Part shown: one piece after another, positions 6,463 through 15,256 of the stretch
Numbering within the stretch: the stretch's first letter is position 1
How the letters are laid out: each line of letters starts with the position of its first letter
Notes under the pieces: generated by a model
The model's input: the letters and a program-made list of their open reading frames with translations, nothing else
What the model was told of the DNA's origin: nothing
Database searches by the model: none
Program-made: the position numbers and the translations under genes
From: Sulfurospirillum arcachonense DSM 9755
Lineage (GTDB): Bacteria; Campylobacterota; Campylobacteria; Campylobacterales; Sulfurospirillaceae
DNA length: 64,000 nt
NCBI RefSeq assembly: GCF_000597725.1
Contig: NZ_JFBL01000010.1
Span: forward strand, 1-64,000
Direction: 5' to 3'

Positions 6463-7830
6463 TTGAAAAAACTTGTATTCTTTATCTTTTTTCCTATTTT
6501 TTTAAATGCTTGTGCATTATGTAGTTTGTATACACCCAAAATACATACACAAATAAATATGATAAAAGAAAACAAAAATCTACTTGGTTTAAATATCAAG
6601 TGGATTTTTTCTGAGGCTTTTACAAACCAACTTTTAAGTAGTTATGATGTAAATAATAATCAAAAATTTGACCCTTCAGAAATAATTGAAGTAAAAAAAA
6701 CACTTATTGATTATATTGAACCAAGAAATTTTCTCATGCAAATATCTTTTTATGATAATGAACAATCAAACAAAAATTTAAAATTTAAAGTTGAGAATTC
6801 TAAAATGGTCTATAGAGATAAACAAATAATTTTTGATTTTAAAACAGATTTTTTCCTCAAATTATTAGAAAATAGAACTATTAAAATAGTTTTTAAAGAC
6901 TATGAGGGATTTTTTGATTTTAGGATTTTAGAATCCAAAAAGATATCTTTATATGATTCACTCTATTTATTTCCCAATATAAATAATTATGTTGCTTATT
7001 ATAAAGTTTCAAGTTCACTTCCGCCTAAAGAAAAAACTCTAAAAGATATTGTCCCTAAAATCAGTGCAGCAAAAGATATAAAACAAAACAACTTTTTTTC
7101 TTCTTTAAAAAAAATCTTAGCAAAATATACGGATAATATTAAAGACTCTTTACAAAACATACAAAAAGGAAATACTTTTAAAAAACTATCTATTTTACTT
7201 GGATTTTCTTTTTTGTATGGATTTTTTCATGCACTAGGACCAGGACATGGCAAAACTCTTGTAACAAGTTATTTTTTGGCTAATGGTGGAAATTGGTATA
7301 AAGCATTATTGTTTTCTTTTCGTATAGGAATTATCCATGTAGTGAGTGCTTTTGTTTTAGTCATAACGAGTATCTATATTATTAAAACATTTGTGAGTAA
7401 AGTTCTCAATGATATAAGTGTATATACTAGTTACATGAGTGCTGTTATTATCATACTTATTGCGCTATATATGCTTTACAAAAAATTCTCAAGTGAAAGT
7501 CATGAGCATTGTTGTTCTTGCCACTCTTGTGCCTCTACAAAAAAAGATTGGGGTATTGCAATTTCTGCTGGTATGATTCCTTGTGCTGGTACAGTTGTTA
7601 TTTTTATACTTACTTTTACTTTAGGTAATTATTTTATTGGTATTTTAAGTGCTTTAGCTATGGCTTTAGGAATGGGCAGTGTTATTTTTGCAAGTTCTAT
7701 TTTTGCACAGTATTTACATGTAAAAATTACTAATAATTTTAATAGTGTTATTAATATAATAGAATACTTAGCCATCATATTTATACTAATTTTAGGAATA
7801 ACTCTTTTAATATCTCCGTTACAAATTTAG
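6463..7830 (+). CDS. DUF1007-NicO fusion protein (ZevA-ZevB-like zinc transporter)
   Basis: A 455-residue fusion. Residues 1-20 are a signal sequence ending in the ACALC motif common in DUF1007 proteins; about 20-200 match the periplasmic DUF1007 (ZevA) type; about 225-455 form a NicO/RcnA-type permease with the signature HALGPGHGKT from residue 256, a His/Cys loop SHEHCCSCHSC at about 347-357, and SAGMIPCAGTVVIF. In Haemophilus influenzae ZevA and ZevB are separate proteins needed for zinc uptake. Here they are one chain, encoded right after znuA under the Zur-like operator, so I infer a zinc role rather than nickel or cobalt. Start TTG 6463 is two bases after the znuA stop, with no clear ribosome site, suggesting translational coupling. 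Confidence 0.88.
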   Translation: MKKLVFFIFFPIFLNACALCSLYTPKIHTQINMIKENKNLLGLNIKWIFSEAFTNQLLSSYDVNNNQKFDPSEIIEVKKTLIDYIEPRNFLMQISFYDNEQSNKNLKFKVENSKMVYRDKQIIFDFKTDFFLKLLENRTIKIVFKDYEGFFDFRILESKKISLYDSLYLFPNINNYVAYYKVSSSLPPKEKTLKDIVPKISAAKDIKQNNFFSSLKKILAKYTDNIKDSLQNIQKGNTFKKLSILLGFSFLYGFFHALGPGHGKTLVTSYFLANGGNWYKALLFSFRIGIIHVVSAFVLVITSIYIIKTFVSKVLNDISVYTSYMSAVIIILIALYMLYKKFSSESHEHCCSCHSCASTKKDWGIAISAGMIPCAGTVVIFILTFTLGNYFIGILSALAMALGMGSVIFASSIFAQYLHVKITNNFNSVINIIEYLAIIFILILGITLLISPLQI

Positions 7831-7845
7831 TGGAAAATCTCTACT

Positions 7846-7868
7846 AAATTTGTAATTAGCAAATTTTT
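7846..7868 (+). terminator. Probable rho-independent terminator
   Basis: AAATTTG (7846-7852) pairs with CAAATTT (7860-7866) around a 7-base loop and is followed by T residues, 16 bases after the zinc-module stop codon. The stem is weak because it holds only one G-C pair. Confidence 0.45.
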
Positions 7869-7970
7869 ACTACCAATATATAATATTAGATGCTTATATC
7901 ATGAGTATTCAGTAATGTTAAATAGAATATATATTATAATTTTTTATTATTATAATAAAAGGTATTGCTA

Positions 7971-8135
7971 ATGAAAAATATTTGTTTAATAACTATTTAT
8001 TGTGTTATAACACTGTTAATATCGGGTTGTACAACTTCAAAAAGTATAAAACCGTCCTATAATGAAAAAAAAGACCCACTAGAAATAGATACGCTGGATT
8101 TTATAGATAATCGTCAAAAAAGATTTACATGGTAA
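7971..8135 (+). CDS. Small lipoprotein
   Basis: A 54-codon gene. The peptide begins MKNICLITIYCVITLLISG followed by C20: a hydrophobic signal sequence with a good lipobox (LISGC), then TTSKSIKPSYN and a charged tail ending RQKRFTW. It would be exported and lipid-modified at Cys20. AAAAGG lies ten bases before the ATG. Convergent with fliP (18 bases between stops). I recognise no family; the lipoprotein signal is the main evidence that it is a real gene. Confidence 0.65.
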   Translation: MKNICLITIYCVITLLISGCTTSKSIKPSYNEKKDPLEIDTLDFIDNRQKRFTW

Positions 8136-8152
8136 GTCAAATACTTCAAATG

Positions 8153-8887
8153 TTAATGAAAGCTTTCAACTAGATTTGCAACAAGTAAATTCCAACCATC
8201 TACAAGCACAAATACAAGCAATTTAAATGGCAAAGAAATCATAACTGGAGGTAACATCATCATACCCATACTCATAAGAACTGAGGCAACAACCATATCA
8301 ATTACTAAAAATGGAAGGTAGAGTAAAAAACCTATTTGAAAAGCTGTTTTTAATTCACTGATAATAAAAGCTGGCATTGCTACAGTTAGAGGTACATCTT
8401 CAATATTTTTTGGATTTTCTAATTTTCTTATACGAAAAAAAAGTGCTAAATCTTTTTCTCGAGTATTTCTTACCATAAAAGCTTTAAAAGGTTGTACTCC
8501 TTTTTCAAAGGCATCCTGATAACCTATTTCTTGAGCAAGATATGGTTTTACAGCTTCGTTATAAGATTTTGTAGCTATTGGCTCCATAATAAAAAATGTT
8601 AGTATTAAAGCCAATGAAACCAATACTTGATTTGGTGGCATTTGCTGTGTTCCAAGAGCTTGACGTAAAAATGAAAAAACTACAATAAGTCTTAAAAAAC
8701 TTGTGCCTACAAAAATTATCGATGGTGCTAGAACAAGTATCGTAAGAACAACAAGTAAATTTAAACTTGTGACCAATTGCTCTGGAGAATCTGGGGCACT
8801 AAGACTTAAATTGACTGTTGGAATAGTGTCCGCACCAATAAGTATATTTGTACTTAAAAGCAAAAAAAGAATAAAATATTTTCTCAA
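8153..8887 (-). CDS. fliP: Flagellar export apparatus protein FliP
   Basis: FliP, 244 residues, a core membrane component of the flagellar type III export gate together with FliQ and FliR. The signal peptide covers about residues 1-19, followed by membrane segments with the family motifs VFSFLRQALGTQQMPPNQVLVSLAL and, near the end, MGMMMLPPVMISLPFKLLVFVLVDGW. The start is TTG at 8887, immediately after the motB stop codon, so the two are translated in tandem. The gene order motA-motB-fliP makes this a flagellar structural cluster without other export genes next to it. Confidence 0.97.
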   Translation of the reverse strand: MRKYFILFLLLSTNILIGADTIPTVNLSLSAPDSPEQLVTSLNLLVVLTILVLAPSIIFVGTSFLRLIVVFSFLRQALGTQQMPPNQVLVSLALILTFFIMEPIATKSYNEAVKPYLAQEIGYQDAFEKGVQPFKAFMVRNTREKDLALFFRIRKLENPKNIEDVPLTVAMPAFIISELKTAFQIGFLLYLPFLVIDMVVASVLMSMGMMMLPPVMISLPFKLLVFVLVDGWNLLVANLVESFH

Positions 8888-9670
8888 CTACTTTGCCCCT
8901 GATGCTGAATCTAAAACACTCTTTTGTGCTTTTTTCTTTAAAGAAGAATCTAAAGAGTAAAAATGGAGTTCAACCCTTCTATTTTTAGCCCTTCCCTCTG
9001 GAGTTGCATTTGAAGTTAAAGGATCAAACTGTGCTTTTCCTGAAGCTATAATTTTTTTAGGATCTATTCTATTTTTAATTAATTCTTTTACTACACTTAC
9101 TGCACGAGCAGTTGAAAGTTCCCAATTATCTTTATAAGGACTTGTACTAGCTGGAGGATTATTGTCTGTATGCCCTCTTGCTTTTATATGTAGACGTTCA
9201 GGTAATTTTTTTATTATTAAAGCAATACGTTTTAAAAACAAAAGTGCATCTTCATTTTGAATTACAGCAGAACCAGGTGCAAATAAAAGTCCATCAGGAA
9301 GTCTTATAATAAAACCATCTTCTGCTTCTTCTATTTGTATTTCAGGACCACCAGCTATTTTTAGTATTTCATTTATTTCTATAATTTCTTTTTTTAGTTG
9401 TGCTGTTTGAACTCGATTTGAAGTTTCGTCAGTTGATTCAATTGGTGTTGCTTGTTGTTGCCTTTCACGACTAATTTCAGTTTTTGTACCACCTTCAAGA
9501 ACACTCAAAGCACCTGCAAGTGAACCAATTGCTTCTTGAATCTTTTTTGCATCCATCGTAGACATTGATAAAAGCAAAACGAAAAAACATAAAAGAAGTG
9601 ACATCAAATCACCAAATGCAGCTAACCATTGAGGAAGACATTTAGGACAATCTGGACATTTTTTAGCCAT
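8888..9670 (-). CDS. motB: Flagellar motor stator protein MotB
   Basis: MotB, 260 residues, anchors the stator to peptidoglycan and forms the proton channel with MotA. An N-terminal cysteine cluster (C5, C8, C11) precedes the single membrane helix, which begins with WLAAFGD; Asp21 is the essential channel residue. A linker of about 70 residues leads to an OmpA-like peptidoglycan-binding domain (about 130-245) with ARGHTDNNPP and GRAKNRRVELHFY. Eight bases separate it from motA and none from fliP, so the three form one operon. Confidence 0.97.
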   Translation of the reverse strand: MAKKCPDCPKCLPQWLAAFGDLMSLLLCFFVLLLSMSTMDAKKIQEAIGSLAGALSVLEGGTKTEISRERQQQATPIESTDETSNRVQTAQLKKEIIEINEILKIAGGPEIQIEEAEDGFIIRLPDGLLFAPGSAVIQNEDALLFLKRIALIIKKLPERLHIKARGHTDNNPPASTSPYKDNWELSTARAVSVVKELIKNRIDPKKIIASGKAQFDPLTSNATPEGRAKNRRVELHFYSLDSSLKKKAQKSVLDSASGAK

Positions 9671-9678
9671 TATTTTTC

Positions 9679-10443
9679 CTAATCAAATTGAGAATTTCTC
9701 TCTTTAGGTGGTAAAAATGATAACAATTTACCCTCTAAAGTTCTTGGATTATCTCCAGCTTGAATCGCCATAATCCCCTCAAGAATAAGTGTTTTGGCTA
9801 ATGTTTCATCTCCATCTCTAATTTCTAAAATATTTGCAACAGGAGCACCAACAATATTACCTATCATAGCACCATACATTGTAGTAAGCAAAGCAACAGC
9901 CATTGCAGGACCAATAGCCGAAGGATCAGCCATATTTAAAAGCATCGCAACAAGACCAATAAGTGTACCAATCATACCCATAGCACCTGAAAAACCACCC
10001 ATTTGAGCAAATATTTGAGCATTTCCTTTGTGTCGTTCACTTGTCTGTTCCATATCTATTTCTAATAAAGCTCTAATAGTATCAGGTTCATTTCCATCAA
10101 CGGCCATAGAAAGACCTTTTTTTAAAAATTCATTCTCTTCTGAATTAGCATCAGTTTCCAATGCTAAAATTCCATCACGTCTTGCTTTTGTAGAATAATC
10201 AACCATTTTTTTGATAAGTTCTGGAATATTTTCCTGTGGAGGTTTAATTGCAATCATAAAAATTTTCGAAAGACTTTTCATCTGCTCCATCTTAAAACCG
10301 ACGAGAAGAACCCCTGTTGTACCACCAAAAACAATTAAAACTGAAGGTATATCAATGTAAGGACCGATACCAACACCCATCGCCATTGCACCAAAAAGAA
10401 GTGCTAACGTAAGTACTAAACCAACGACTGTTCCTAAATCCAT
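9679..10443 (-). CDS. motA: Flagellar motor stator protein MotA
   Basis: MotA, 254 residues, the proton-channel partner of MotB. Four membrane segments, near 1-25, 30-50, 150-170 and 180-205, surround the large cytoplasmic loop that contacts the rotor. The motif GTLIGLVAMLLNMADPSAIGPAMAVALLTT with the conserved Pro residues is diagnostic; MGGFSGAMGMIGTL precedes it. The start is ATG 10443. A sigma-28 type promoter lies about 110 bases upstream. Confidence 0.97.
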   Translation of the reverse strand: MDLGTVVGLVLTLALLFGAMAMGVGIGPYIDIPSVLIVFGGTTGVLLVGFKMEQMKSLSKIFMIAIKPPQENIPELIKKMVDYSTKARRDGILALETDANSEENEFLKKGLSMAVDGNEPDTIRALLEIDMEQTSERHKGNAQIFAQMGGFSGAMGMIGTLIGLVAMLLNMADPSAIGPAMAVALLTTMYGAMIGNIVGAPVANILEIRDGDETLAKTLILEGIMAIQAGDNPRTLEGKLLSFLPPKERNSQFD

Positions 10444-10555
10444 GCTTCCTTGCCTTTTTAATCAGAACTTTAAATTTGTACTATTTTATTTGTTTTTATG
10501 TTAAAAAGCGGTTAAAAGCCTTATTTTATAACGATTAAAACAATTTTCTGTTAAA

Positions 10556-10582
10556 ATATCGTCTATTTTAATAAATTATTTA
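10556..10582 (-). promoter_or_regulatory. Sigma-28 (FliA) type promoter of motA-motB-fliP
   Basis: On the minus strand TAAA (10582-10579), a 15-base spacer and GACGATAT (10563-10556) fit TAAA-N15-GCCGATAA with exact spacing. It faces motA and would give a leader of about 105 bases. It overlaps the region where a glmU promoter would also be expected. Confidence 0.65.
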
Positions 10583-10652
10583 CTTTCTAAAAAATAGTAA
10601 AAAAAACGAGAGAATTTTCAAGGAAAGTGAATCCTTGATAAGGAGAAATAAA

Positions 10653-11945
10653 ATGAATTGTTCTATTGCAATTATGGCTGCTGGATTTGGCACCAGAATG
10701 AAATCAAAAAAACCAAAAGTTTTACATCAAATTAGCGGTTTTCCTATGTTATATCATATTATTAAAGAAGCAAAAAAAATTTCAAATGATATACATGTAA
10801 TACTCTATCATCAAGCTCAATTAGTACAAGATGAAATGAACAAGCATTTTGAAAATATTCACTTTCACATTCAAGATTATGATAACTTTCCAGGAACAGG
10901 TGGTGCTATTATGGGTATTTCACCAAAATATGAAAAAGTCTTAGTACTCAATGGTGACATGCCACTTTTAGAGGCCCAAGATATGCAAATATTTTTTGAT
11001 GAAGATGCTCCTGTAGTTATGAGTAGTTTTATAGCAAATGATGCTACAGGATATGGTAGAGTTATCATGGATGACTCTAAAAATGTAGCAAAAATTGTAG
11101 AACAAAAAGATGCAAATGAACTTGAGCTTAAAGTAAAAAGTGTCAATGCAGGAGTATATCTTTTTGATACAGATTTTTTAAATACAAACTTATCAAAATT
11201 GTCTAACAACAATAATCAAAAAGAGTACTACATAACAGACTTAATAAGTATTGCAAATGAGCAAAAACTCCAAGTAAAAGCTGTTGAGATAAATGAAGAA
11301 ACATTTATGGGAGTTAATTCTAAATACCACTTGGCACAAGCAGAAGAGCTTATGCAAAAAAGAATCAAAAAAAGATTTATGGAAGCTGGAGTTAGTATGA
11401 GACTTCCTGAGACTATATACATTGAAAGTGATGTTACAATAGAGGGTGAAAGTATATTAGAAAGTGGTGTTTCACTTCTAAAAGGAGCCAAAATCATCAA
11501 CTCACACATTAAAACAAATAGTGTTGTTGAAGATAGTATGTTAAAAAATTCTAGCATTGGACCTATGGCAAGAGTTCGTCCAAAATCTGTTTTGATTGAC
11601 TCTCACATAGGGAACTTTGTAGAAATCAAAAAATCAACACTCAATGGTGTAAAAGCAGGACATCTTGCTTATCTAGGGGACAGTGAAATAGATACGGGAA
11701 CTAATATAGGATGTGGTACTATTACATGTAACTATGATGGGAAAGCAAAATATAAAACAATCATAGGAAAAAACGTATTTGTAGGAAGCGATACACAACT
11801 TGTGGCTCCTGTAAAAGTTGAGGATGATGTAATTATAGCTTCTGGTACTACGGTAACAAAAGATTTGAAAAAAGGTTGTTTAGCCATAACAAGAGCTCCA
11901 TTAAAGATAGTTGATGGGTTTTTCTATAAATTTTTCGGGAAATAA
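10653..11945 (+). CDS. glmU: Bifunctional GlmU (UDP-GlcNAc synthesis)
   Basis: A 430-residue enzyme that acetylates glucosamine-1-phosphate and then couples it to UTP to make UDP-N-acetylglucosamine for peptidoglycan and lipopolysaccharide. The uridylyltransferase domain occupies about 1-225, with AAGFGTRMKSKKPK as the nucleotide loop. A left-handed beta-helix (about 245-430) carries the acetyltransferase with GCGTITCNYDGKAKYKT. The length is as in Campylobacter. Start ATG 10653 after AAGGAG; an earlier in-frame start at 10635 lies within a small CAAGGA/TCCTTG dyad and lacks support. It heads a plus-strand cluster to truA. Confidence 0.97.
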   Translation: MNCSIAIMAAGFGTRMKSKKPKVLHQISGFPMLYHIIKEAKKISNDIHVILYHQAQLVQDEMNKHFENIHFHIQDYDNFPGTGGAIMGISPKYEKVLVLNGDMPLLEAQDMQIFFDEDAPVVMSSFIANDATGYGRVIMDDSKNVAKIVEQKDANELELKVKSVNAGVYLFDTDFLNTNLSKLSNNNNQKEYYITDLISIANEQKLQVKAVEINEETFMGVNSKYHLAQAEELMQKRIKKRFMEAGVSMRLPETIYIESDVTIEGESILESGVSLLKGAKIINSHIKTNSVVEDSMLKNSSIGPMARVRPKSVLIDSHIGNFVEIKKSTLNGVKAGHLAYLGDSEIDTGTNIGCGTITCNYDGKAKYKTIIGKNVFVGSDTQLVAPVKVEDDVIIASGTTVTKDLKKGCLAITRAPLKIVDGFFYKFFGK

Positions 11946-11947
11946 TA

Positions 11948-13126
11948 GTGTTAAAAAATAGAAACATACTTATAGGTGTAACAGGAAGTATAGCAATATA
12001 CAAAACCTTAGAACTTATTCGTCTCTTTATCAAAGCTGAGGCAAATGTAAGAGTTATCATGAGTGAAGAAGCAAAACGTTTTATTACTCCCCTCACTTTT
12101 GAAGCTATTTGTCATAATACAGTTTTGCATGTAGAGACTGAAAGTTGGGATAATGACCTTAATCACATTCACATTGGCAAATGGGCGGATATTTTTATCA
12201 TCGCTCCGGTGAGTGCAAATACTATCAATAAACTAGCAAATGGCATTGCAGATAACTTACTCACTCAATCGATTTTAGCCTTTAATAAAACTATGGTACT
12301 CGCACCATCTGCAAATACAAACATGATACTCAATCCTATTACAAAACAAAACACACAAATTCTTAAAAATCTTGGTTTTATTATATGTGAACCTCAAGAT
12401 AAACTCCTAGCTTGTTTAGATACAGGAACGGGTGCAATGAGTGAGCCTCAAAGTATCTTTGATATAACTTCACGAGAGCTTTTAAAAGACGAGTTTTGGG
12501 TTAATAAAAAAGTTGTTATCACTGGTGGTGGAAGTGTTGAAAAAATAGATGACGTAAGATGCTTAACAAATTTTTCAAGTGGAAAAATGGCAAATGCCTT
12601 AGCTTATGCATTTTATTTATATGGTGCCAATGTAAAACTTATCACTTCAAAACCAGATGAAACTTTACCAATAAATTCTTTACATGTAAGCACAACGCAA
12701 GAGTATAAACAAGCCATACAAAACTCTTTAGAAAAAGACTCTTATCTTTTTATGTGTGCAGCAATTAGTGATTTTGTACCTCAAAAAATTTGTGATGGTA
12801 AGTTAAAAAAAGAAGAGTTAGGAGATAACTGGGATTTAGAACTTGTAAAAAATGAAGATATTTTACTTGGTTTAGACAAAAAAGATATAAAAGCCATAGG
12901 TTTTAAAGCTGAAACAGATCAAAACAGTGCTTTAAGAAATGCAAAAAATATGTTAGAGAAAAAATCACTCGATGCAGTATGTCTAAATGTGCTAAAACAA
13001 GAGAACTGTTTTGGAAGTGACAATAATGAAATTACTTTTATAAGTAAAAATATCGAAAATCAACTTGCACTTTCAAGTAAATTTGAAATTGCAGTACAAT
13101 TAGTGAAATTATCAAAAACTCTATGA
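11948..13126 (+). CDS. coaBC: Bifunctional CoaBC (coenzyme A synthesis)
   Basis: Phosphopantothenoylcysteine synthetase/decarboxylase, 392 residues. The N-terminal flavoprotein (CoaC) domain runs to about 180 and contains ITGSIAIYKTLELIR-type sequence (here GVTGSIAIYKTLE) and HIGKWADIFIIAPVSANT. The C-terminal CoaB domain (about 190-390) has ITGGGSVEKIDDVRCLTNFSSGKMANA. It makes 4'-phosphopantetheine from 4'-phosphopantothenate and cysteine in two steps. Start GTG, two bases after the glmU stop; its own stop overlaps the next gene by four bases. Confidence 0.96.
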   Translation: MLKNRNILIGVTGSIAIYKTLELIRLFIKAEANVRVIMSEEAKRFITPLTFEAICHNTVLHVETESWDNDLNHIHIGKWADIFIIAPVSANTINKLANGIADNLLTQSILAFNKTMVLAPSANTNMILNPITKQNTQILKNLGFIICEPQDKLLACLDTGTGAMSEPQSIFDITSRELLKDEFWVNKKVVITGGGSVEKIDDVRCLTNFSSGKMANALAYAFYLYGANVKLITSKPDETLPINSLHVSTTQEYKQAIQNSLEKDSYLFMCAAISDFVPQKICDGKLKKEELGDNWDLELVKNEDILLGLDKKDIKAIGFKAETDQNSALRNAKNMLEKKSLDAVCLNVLKQENCFGSDNNEITFISKNIENQLALSSKFEIAVQLVKLSKTL

Positions 13127-13845
13127 TAAGAACAATCTCTAAACTCTCAAAAATAGAAGCGAGTAAAAACAGTTCAAATCCTATGAGATTTAACGGCTCA
13201 CTTCCTATTAACATAGTTGTTTTAAAAACACTTACTATGAATAGATATAAACTTCTCCTAGGTTCTAGAGAATTTACAACAAAAAGTCAAAAAAAGCTTG
13301 AAAGTGGTGCAAAATACTGGGGTAATTTTGGTGAAAGTAAAAATGGGATTATTACAATATCGAATTTAGTAAAAAAGCCTAATTTTTTACAAAATGACGA
13401 GAATTTTTTAGATATTGATGTTATGAAATTTTTAGAAGAACTTATAAAAGTAGAGTCTCCCTTAAGTACTCTAAAAGAGTGGTTACTTGAAAACTTAGCT
13501 AATGAGGAAACCCAAAAAGATACTTTTAAACTTTTTAGTGAAATGTTACTTGCTTTAAAAGAAGGTATAATTCATCTTCCATTAAAACAAAAAGAAAAGG
13601 CAAATCTCTTACAAATAAGGCTGGCTCCAAATCACATAGAATTTTACTGTGCTTATGAAAATTTAGGTCCTATAATAGGAACTATAGATGATGAAATATT
13701 AGATTTAAAAGTACTTTTTCATAAAACACACTCATTTTTAACTAAGGAATTACGAAAATCTAAGATAAGTGCCAATATAAGTATCAACCAACAAATCGAA
13801 CCACTCTATACTTCTGATAAGTTGATACTAGATTTAAAAGGATAA
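13123..13845 (+). CDS. Unknown protein with FliK-like C-terminal segment
   Basis: A 240-residue soluble protein with no signal peptide. Residues about 165-230 (starting LLQIRLAPNHIEFYC, then a helix leading to LTKELRKSKISAN) have the pattern of the Flg_hook domain at the C-terminus of FliK: a short strand, a second strand, a helix and a final strand. The N-terminal half has no recognisable domain. If this resemblance is real it could be a hook- or needle-length control relative, but it sits in a housekeeping operon, overlapping coaBC by four bases and five bases ahead of uppS. The family link is weak; otherwise call it a conserved hypothetical. Confidence 0.75.
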   Translation: MIRTISKLSKIEASKNSSNPMRFNGSLPINIVVLKTLTMNRYKLLLGSREFTTKSQKKLESGAKYWGNFGESKNGIITISNLVKKPNFLQNDENFLDIDVMKFLEELIKVESPLSTLKEWLLENLANEETQKDTFKLFSEMLLALKEGIIHLPLKQKEKANLLQIRLAPNHIEFYCAYENLGPIIGTIDDEILDLKVLFHKTHSFLTKELRKSKISANISINQQIEPLYTSDKLILDLKG

Positions 13846-13850
13846 AACTA

Positions 13851-14528
13851 ATGAACTATTTAAAACATCTAGCAATTATTATGGATGGTAATGGAAGATG
13901 GGCAGAACGTCAAAATAAAAAACGTTCATCTGGACATGAAGAAGGCGCAAATAATGTTAGAACTATAACACAATATTGTGCAAAAATAGGAGTAGAGTAT
14001 CTTACCTTGTATGCATTTAGTACAGAAAATTGGAAACGTCCTAAAACAGAAGTAGAATTTTTAATGAAACTTCTCACAAAATTTTTGAAAAAAGAGTTAA
14101 TAGTATTAAAAGAAAATAATATACGCTTTGAAGTGATTGGAGATATCAGTAAATTTTCAAATTCTTTACAAAAAGCTATTTTACATTTAAAGAAAGAAAC
14201 AGTCCAGTGTTCAGGCATGACACAAATTTTAGCTATCAATTATGGCTCTCGTGATGAGATAACAAGAGCAGTAAATAAGGCGATAAAAACAGGAGTTACA
14301 GTGAGTGAAGAAGATATAAGCCAACTTCTAGATACTTCAAATTTTCCTGATATTGATTTACTTATAAGAACTGGTGGGGATCAAAGGTTATCTAACTTTT
14401 TACTCTGGCAAAGTGCTTATGCTGAACTATTTTTTACAAGTACACTTTGGCCTGATTTTAGTACGGGTGAGCTTGAAACAATACTCTCAAAATATAAAAC
14501 AACGTCTAGAAGATTTGGAGCACTATGA
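13851..14528 (+). CDS. uppS: Undecaprenyl diphosphate synthase (UppS)
   Basis: A 225-residue cis-prenyltransferase that adds eight isopentenyl units to farnesyl diphosphate to make the C55 lipid carrier for cell wall synthesis. The signature IIMDGNGRWAERQNKKRSSGH contains the catalytic Asp and the diphosphate-binding Arg; YAFSTENWKRP and LIRTGGDQRLSNFLLWQ complete the family pattern. It overlaps the prepilin peptidase gene by four bases. Confidence 0.97.
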   Translation: MNYLKHLAIIMDGNGRWAERQNKKRSSGHEEGANNVRTITQYCAKIGVEYLTLYAFSTENWKRPKTEVEFLMKLLTKFLKKELIVLKENNIRFEVIGDISKFSNSLQKAILHLKKETVQCSGMTQILAINYGSRDEITRAVNKAIKTGVTVSEEDISQLLDTSNFPDIDLLIRTGGDQRLSNFLLWQSAYAELFFTSTLWPDFSTGELETILSKYKTTSRRFGAL

Positions 14529-15256
14529 TGGAAATAGTTTTAATTGGAATTATAGGACTTTGTATAGGGTCATTTTTAAACGTTGTTATTATAAGAGTTC
14601 CTAAGGGGCAAAATATATCTTTACCAGCTTCACATTGTCCTATGTGTAAACATCCTTTAAAGTGGTACCACAATATACCTCTTCTTTCTTGGATTTTTCT
14701 TGGTGGAAAATGTGCATTTTGTAAAAAAAAGATATCTATCCAGTATCCTATTGTTGAAATTTTGACAACTTTCATATTTGTTCTAGTGACACTAAAAACA
14801 GACAGTTTACTTAAAGCGGCTATTATTGCTTCTCTTTTTACAATGCTTTTAGCCTTAAGTTTAATCGATTTAAAATACAAAGCTGTACCTGATAATATAA
14901 GTATTCCTGCTCTTTTTATCTCTGTTTTTGTGCAAGATTTTTTAATTTCTCTTAATGATGCACTTTTATTAGCTGGTGCATTTGCACTACTTCGCATCTT
15001 AGTTTCGTGGATTATCAAAAAAGAGGCCATGGGTGAAGCTGATATTATCATTGCTGGTATTATTGGAGCTACTGTAGGAGTGGAACTTGGACTTGCAGCT
15101 ATTTATATATCTGCTATAATTGCACTTCCAGTTTTTTTAATAGTGTCAAAAAAAGGTTATGAATTACCTTTTATACCTTTTTTAGCATTTGGACTATTTA
15201 TTACGTGGACATTTACTCCACAAATTCATCAAGTATTGGACATGATTTATGGGTAG
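14525..15256 (+). CDS. Prepilin peptidase (A24 family, PilD-like)
   Basis: A 243-residue inner-membrane aspartic protease that cleaves and N-methylates prepilin-like proteins. Seven or eight membrane segments. The N-terminal methylation domain shows the two zinc-binding pairs CPMC and CAFC (residues about 38-41 and 60-63). The two catalytic aspartates lie in SLIDLKYKAVPD and GEADIIIAGIIGA, the latter a variant of the GxGD motif. No pilus genes are adjacent, but a class III-leader pseudopilin is encoded at 45793-46386 and is a possible substrate. Confidence 0.93.
   Translation: MMEIVLIGIIGLCIGSFLNVVIIRVPKGQNISLPASHCPMCKHPLKWYHNIPLLSWIFLGGKCAFCKKKISIQYPIVEILTTFIFVLVTLKTDSLLKAAIIASLFTMLLALSLIDLKYKAVPDNISIPALFISVFVQDFLISLNDALLLAGAFALLRILVSWIIKKEAMGEADIIIAGIIGATVGVELGLAAIYISAIIALPVFLIVSKKGYELPFIPFLAFGLFITWTFTPQIHQVLDMIYG

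Noticed and set aside
6463-7830. Annotation as a nickel/cobalt exporter RcnA
   Set aside because: The fused DUF1007 domain and the place after znuA under Zur-like sites fit ZevAB-like zinc transport better.
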